Part shown: piece by piece, positions 62,254 to 64,000 of the stretch
Layout: each line of letters begins with the position of its first letter
Position numbering within the stretch: position 1 is the stretch's first letter
Source: Promethearchaeota archaeon
GTDB taxonomy: Archaea > Asgardarchaeota > Lokiarchaeia > Sigyniarchaeales > SOKP01
Direction: 5' to 3'
Assembly (NCBI GenBank): GCA_011364975.1
Contig: RDOE01000005.1
Location: 1-64,000 of the forward strand
DNA length: 64,000 bases
Notes under the pieces: model-generated
The model's input: only the letters and a program-made list of their open reading frames with translations
The model's database searches: none
What the model was told of the DNA's origin: nothing
Position numbers and translations under genes: made by a program

Positions 62254-62916
62254 ATGGGTTTTTTAATCAAAGTCTCATCTAAAAAAATTGAAGAAATCCA
62301 ATATGTTCTAGATATTGCTTTAGAACAGATTGTAGAAGGAAAGATTATCGCCTTCCCAACGGATTCTGTTTATGGGATTGGGGGTGATCCAAAGAATCTA
62401 GATGTTATTGAAAAAATTTTTCAAATAAAATTTAGGGACAGATCGAAGGGTTTACTATTATTAGTGTACGATCTAGAAGAAGCAAAAAAAATTGCTGAAT
62501 TTAATGAAATGGCAGAGAAATTAGCGAATCATTTCTGGCCGGGTCAATTAACATTAATCTTAAAAAGAAAAATTCCAAATATAATTCCAGCAGAAGTAAC
62601 TGCATTTCAAGATACAATTGGAATTCGAGTTCCGAGTAATGAGATAATAAGAAATATCTTACTTCTTTTAAAGAAGCAGAACATTTTTGGAGGGCTTATC
62701 GGTACATCAGCGAATTATTCAAATGAACCGCCTGCTATTAGTGGAGATGAGATTGCGAAAAAATTTTTAACTCCTATTGACCTAATCATTGATGGGGGTA
62801 AATCAAAATCTAAGATACCAACAACCATTGTTGATTGTACGACTAATAAGCCGAAATTCCTTCGAATTGGGTTAATTTCAGAAGAAGAAATAATCAATAT
62901 ATTGAATCAGAACTAA
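62254..62916 (+). CDS. Sua5/YciO/YrdC family threonylcarbamoyl-AMP synthase
   Basis: GKIIAFPTDSVYGIGGDP, KFRDRSKGLLLLV, FWPGQLTLIL, TIGIRVPSNE, GTSANYSNEPPA. Confidence 0.92.
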   Translation: MGFLIKVSSKKIEEIQYVLDIALEQIVEGKIIAFPTDSVYGIGGDPKNLDVIEKIFQIKFRDRSKGLLLLVYDLEEAKKIAEFNEMAEKLANHFWPGQLTLILKRKIPNIIPAEVTAFQDTIGIRVPSNEIIRNILLLLKKQNIFGGLIGTSANYSNEPPAISGDEIAKKFLTPIDLIIDGGKSKSKIPTTIVDCTTNKPKFLRIGLISEEEIINILNQN

Positions 62917-62936
62917 AATTATATGGTTAGCGTTTA

Positions 62937-63455
62937 ATGAATAATTTTAATTTATTAATATCTAGTTCTAGATATAATGAAACTAATGCAGGGGCAGAAT
63001 TATGGTTTACATTATTAATATGTGGGGACAAATATCCAATTATATCTAGTTTAGATTTTCCTGGTCTAATTACCGCAACAACTAATTTAAACAACAGGGA
63101 TATCCTTTCAAAAGTTAAGGAGATTCTGAGCAAAGATAAAAATTTTTTCAAATTCATATTGAAGATTGTCCCCATTGACCACGTTTGTGAAACCAATTTG
63201 AATTTTATAAAGGAATTTGTTAATTTTCATTATAGTCAATATATTCATGAAAATGATACTTTTCGAATTGATCTAAAAAGAAGGAAAAGTAAAATTATAG
63301 AGCGAAATTCTTTTATTAATACTATAGCGAACCTTATCAAGAACAAAGTTAATTTAGATTTTCCAGACAAAATAATAAGGTTTGAAATTTTAGGAAATAT
63401 GTCAGGAATATCATTTTTAAAACCAACTGACATTATCAATACAACAGAATTATAG
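62937..63455 (+). CDS. THUMP-domain (Tan1-like) RNA-binding protein
   Basis: FPGLITATTNLNNRDILSKVKEIL...FKFILKIVPIDHVCETNLNFIKEFV...VNLDFPDKIIRFEILGNMSGISFLKPTDI. Confidence 0.75.
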   Translation: MNNFNLLISSSRYNETNAGAELWFTLLICGDKYPIISSLDFPGLITATTNLNNRDILSKVKEILSKDKNFFKFILKIVPIDHVCETNLNFIKEFVNFHYSQYIHENDTFRIDLKRRKSKIIERNSFINTIANLIKNKVNLDFPDKIIRFEILGNMSGISFLKPTDIINTTEL

Positions 63456-64000
63456 TAATGAGTTAAGTGTTATTTTTTCAAGACTTAAGAGTATCATTTT
63501 TTCTCGAATTATGTCAGAAAGAGCTAAAAAAAGATCATCTAATGGAAAGTCAAGCAAATTTTTTTTTTCCTTATATAAGTTATATGACTTTAGAATTACT
63601 TTTAATTGATTATCTGTAATATTAAAATAATTTTTAATTCGATAAAATTTTTCAATCGATTTACTTTCTATCTCTAACTTAATTTCATTTAATGTGATTT
63701 TCTTTTTTAAATCCAAGTAAATCATTTCAAGATTATTCTGAGGGGAAATTATGCAAATGAGATAATTTTGTTTTAAACCGTTATTATAATCAAGTCCAAA
63801 ATCATAAATGGCATTTTTAATTTGTCTATTTGTTGAAAGGTACAGTAATAATTCGATATTTTTAGATTTGGAGATATTAATTTTCGATAAAAAAGCTTTA
63901 TGTGCAAAATAACAAGCGGATAATATATGTTCGGTATTGACAATATACTTTTCGTTAAAGATTTGTAGTACTACATGATTATAATTATTCTCAATATAAT
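63450..64000 (-). CDS. KEOPS complex subunit Cgi121-like, 5' end beyond window
   Basis: ORF stays open from 63725 to the window edge: ...VVLQIFNEKYIVNTEHILSACYFAHKAFLSKINISKSKNIELLLYLSTNRQIKNAIYDFGL..., matching the Cgi121 IELLLYLSxxRQIxxAIxxFG signature. Confidence 0.82.
   Translation of the reverse strand, partial: YIENNYNHVVLQIFNEKYIVNTEHILSACYFAHKAFLSKINISKSKNIELLLYLSTNRQIKNAIYDFGLDYNNGLKQNYLICIISPQNNLEMIYLDLKKKITLNEIKLEIESKSIEKFYRIKNYFNITDNQLKVILKSYNLYKEKKNLLDFPLDDLFLALSDIIREKMILLSLEKITLNSLL

Noticed and set aside
1-64000. CRISPR arrays, transposons, integrases, prophage genes
   Set aside because: No regularly spaced repeats, transposase motifs or phage structural genes seen on either strand.

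Overview
AT-rich, gene-dense archaeal chromosome segment. The gene content looks Asgard (Promethearchaeota)-like: a Ras-type small GTPase, a Roadblock/LC7 protein, a longin-like protein, a Vps29-like protein, an LRR protein and a NosD-like surface protein, next to standard archaeal informational genes (rpoK, hef, fen1, nob1, aIF5A, SRP54, CDC48). This lineage call is inference from content only. I saw no CRISPR array, rRNA, transposon or prophage. Most of the window is ordinary housekeeping. The strongest non-obvious signals are: (1) a tRNA-Val(CAC) on the minus strand (10638-10803) that appears only after removing three introns (29/30, variable loop, T-loop); (2) three protein genes whose domains extend upstream of any ATG/GTG/TTG and seem to use non-canonical starts (AUU/AUA/ACG) behind Shine-Dalgarno-like motifs: a small GTPase-zinc ribbon, a longin-like protein and an aldolase-kinase fusion; (3) a minus-strand cluster (31929-38640) with two unusual fusions (DHDPS-like domain without catalytic residues + APH kinase; 2-hydroxyacid dehydrogenase + class II aldolase), an SCP2-like protein and an FGGY kinase; (4) a metallophosphoesterase-fold protein with a degenerate active site resembling Vps29, next to a Roadblock gene; (5) an LRR gene broken by an exact 4-bp TAGA duplication; (6) family members with informative active-site changes (PPi-type phosphofructokinase, degenerate TrmY-like protein, NikR-like regulator without nickel ligands); and (7) a KEOPS Cgi121 gene running off the window edge beside Sua5 and a THUMP protein. 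No database search or folding program was run; all assignments come from reading motifs.
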